From Desulfonatronum sp. (GTDB lineage: Bacteria > Desulfobacterota > Desulfovibrionia > Desulfovibrionales > Desulfonatronaceae): a stretch of DNA of 5,262 nt. The stretch's first letter is position 1; the number at the start of each line of letters is the position of its first letter. The notes below the pieces were generated by a model that did no database searches, was not told where the DNA came from, and was given only the letters and a program-made list of their open reading frames with translations. Below, in pieces: positions 4,729 to 5,262 of this stretch. The position numbers and the translations under genes were made by a program. The stretch covers positions 1 through 5,262 of the forward strand of contig SKYX01000247.1 in the NCBI GenBank assembly GCA_007127655.1. Reading direction: 5' to 3'.

Positions 4729-5262
4729 GTGCCGAAAGGAGCGCTGCCCGGTGAAGACCATGGCCACCTGGGGATCAGCCTGGTTGACCGCGGTGATGAC
4801 CTCATGGTCCCGGATGGAGCCGCCGGGTTGGGCGATGGCCGTGACGCCCTGGGCCACGGCCAGGTCCACGCCGTCCCGAAAGGGGAAGAATCCGTCGGAA
4901 ACCAGGACCGTTCCGGGCAGGCCGCCCTTGGCCGTCTCGGTTCGGGCTTGGATGTCTTGCAGAGTTCGCCTGGCTTCCAGGTCGGTCTCGGCCTTGGCCT
5001 GAAGTTCATAAAGAGAAACGCCTTGTTCGGTGAAGCAGAGCCAGTCCGCGTATTTGGTGTAGGCCTTGTAAATAGTCAGCTGGACGCATCCGACCCGGTC
5101 CTGTTCACCAGTGCCCACGGCCACGGTGGCCCCGTCACGCACGAAGAGCACGGAGTTGGAGGTAACCCCGGCCTCCACGGCCCAGGCAAAGAGTAGATCA
5201 TCCATCTCCTTGGCATTGGGCGTCTTGGCCTGAACTAAAGTGCCGTCACGCTCGGCCTTGGC
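4726..5262 (-). CDS. purH: AICAR formyltransferase (PurH-type), C-terminal part
   Basis: The last 178 residues of an AICAR transformylase; the 5' part lies beyond the window edge. The enzyme formylates AICAR with 10-formyl-tetrahydrofolate in the penultimate step of IMP synthesis, in the cytoplasm. Visible family signatures, counted from the first residue in the window, are DDLLFAWAVEAGVTSNS (21-37), TVAVGTGEQDRVG (46-58), then VLVSDGFFPFRDGVD, AQPGGSIRDHEVI and the C-terminal VFTGQRSFRH. A segment with KYADWLCF and a helical stretch before the SDGFFPF motif is, from memory, typical of the stand-alone AICARFT proteins (about 390 residues, no IMP cyclohydrolase domain) of Desulfovibrio and clostridia, not of bifunctional PurH. 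The missing N-terminus prevents a decision. The gene ends with the family's usual His, and its TAA stop coincides with the border of the repeat. Confidence 0.92.
   Translation of the reverse strand, partial: AKAERDGTLVQAKTPNAKEMDDLLFAWAVEAGVTSNSVLFVRDGATVAVGTGEQDRVGCVQLTIYKAYTKYADWLCFTEQGVSLYELQAKAETDLEARRTLQDIQARTETAKGGLPGTVLVSDGFFPFRDGVDLAVAQGVTAIAQPGGSIRDHEVITAVNQADPQVAMVFTGQRSFRH

Noticed and set aside
4495..5196. 233-residue open frame on the + strand across the repeat and opposite purH
   Set aside because: It starts inside the nuclease leader and repeat, crosses several hairpins and continues antisense to a conserved enzyme. It is probably an artefact of the repeat being open in this frame.

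Overview
The window comes from a GC-rich Gram-negative bacterium. It carries a signal-peptide-bearing beta-barrel protein ending in Phe, a PlsY acyltransferase, a UspF/UspG-like stress protein and an AICAR transformylase of the kind I associate with sulfate-reducing Desulfobacterota. The multi-hairpin repeat on the right resembles, from memory, repeats seen in Desulfovibrionales such as Desulfonatronum. That placement is an inference and no search was run.

Layout, left to right. Bases 1-189 hold no gene. They contain a compact double palindrome (49-100) that looks like a REP/BIME pair with GTAG feet, then a short direct repeat (139-165). A universal stress protein gene lies on the + strand (190-627) and ends at a strong intrinsic terminator (683-716). 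All remaining genes are on the - strand. A predicted outer-membrane beta-barrel gene (724-1704) converges on the stress gene. Upstream of it in its own direction is the terminator (1750-1783) that closes a two-gene unit: an RNase II/R-family (RNB) exoribonuclease (2407-4476) followed 21 nt later by plsY (1798-2385). A structured interspersed repeat of about 230 bp (4500-4728) separates the RNB gene from the 3' end of a purH-type AICAR formyltransferase gene (4726 to the window edge).

How the parts relate. The RNB nuclease and PlsY are probably co-transcribed: RNA turnover paired with the first committed acyl transfer of phospholipid synthesis. The AICAR transformylase (purine synthesis) lies upstream in the same direction. 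It may once have been in the same unit, but the repeat now separates them and carries a terminator-like hairpin plus T-run in the sense direction of the purine gene. The start of the RNB gene is unusual: there is no in-frame ATG before the conserved N-terminal segment, the best start is a TTG only about 25 bp from the repeat, and the first codons pass through a C8 homopolymer that forms a G-quadruplex motif on the opposite strand.

The strongest leads are non-coding: the GTAG-footed double palindrome, the multi-hairpin repeat with its built-in terminator, and the G-quadruplex/homopolymer at the RNB start. I see no CRISPR array, tRNA, rRNA, transposase gene or defence system.
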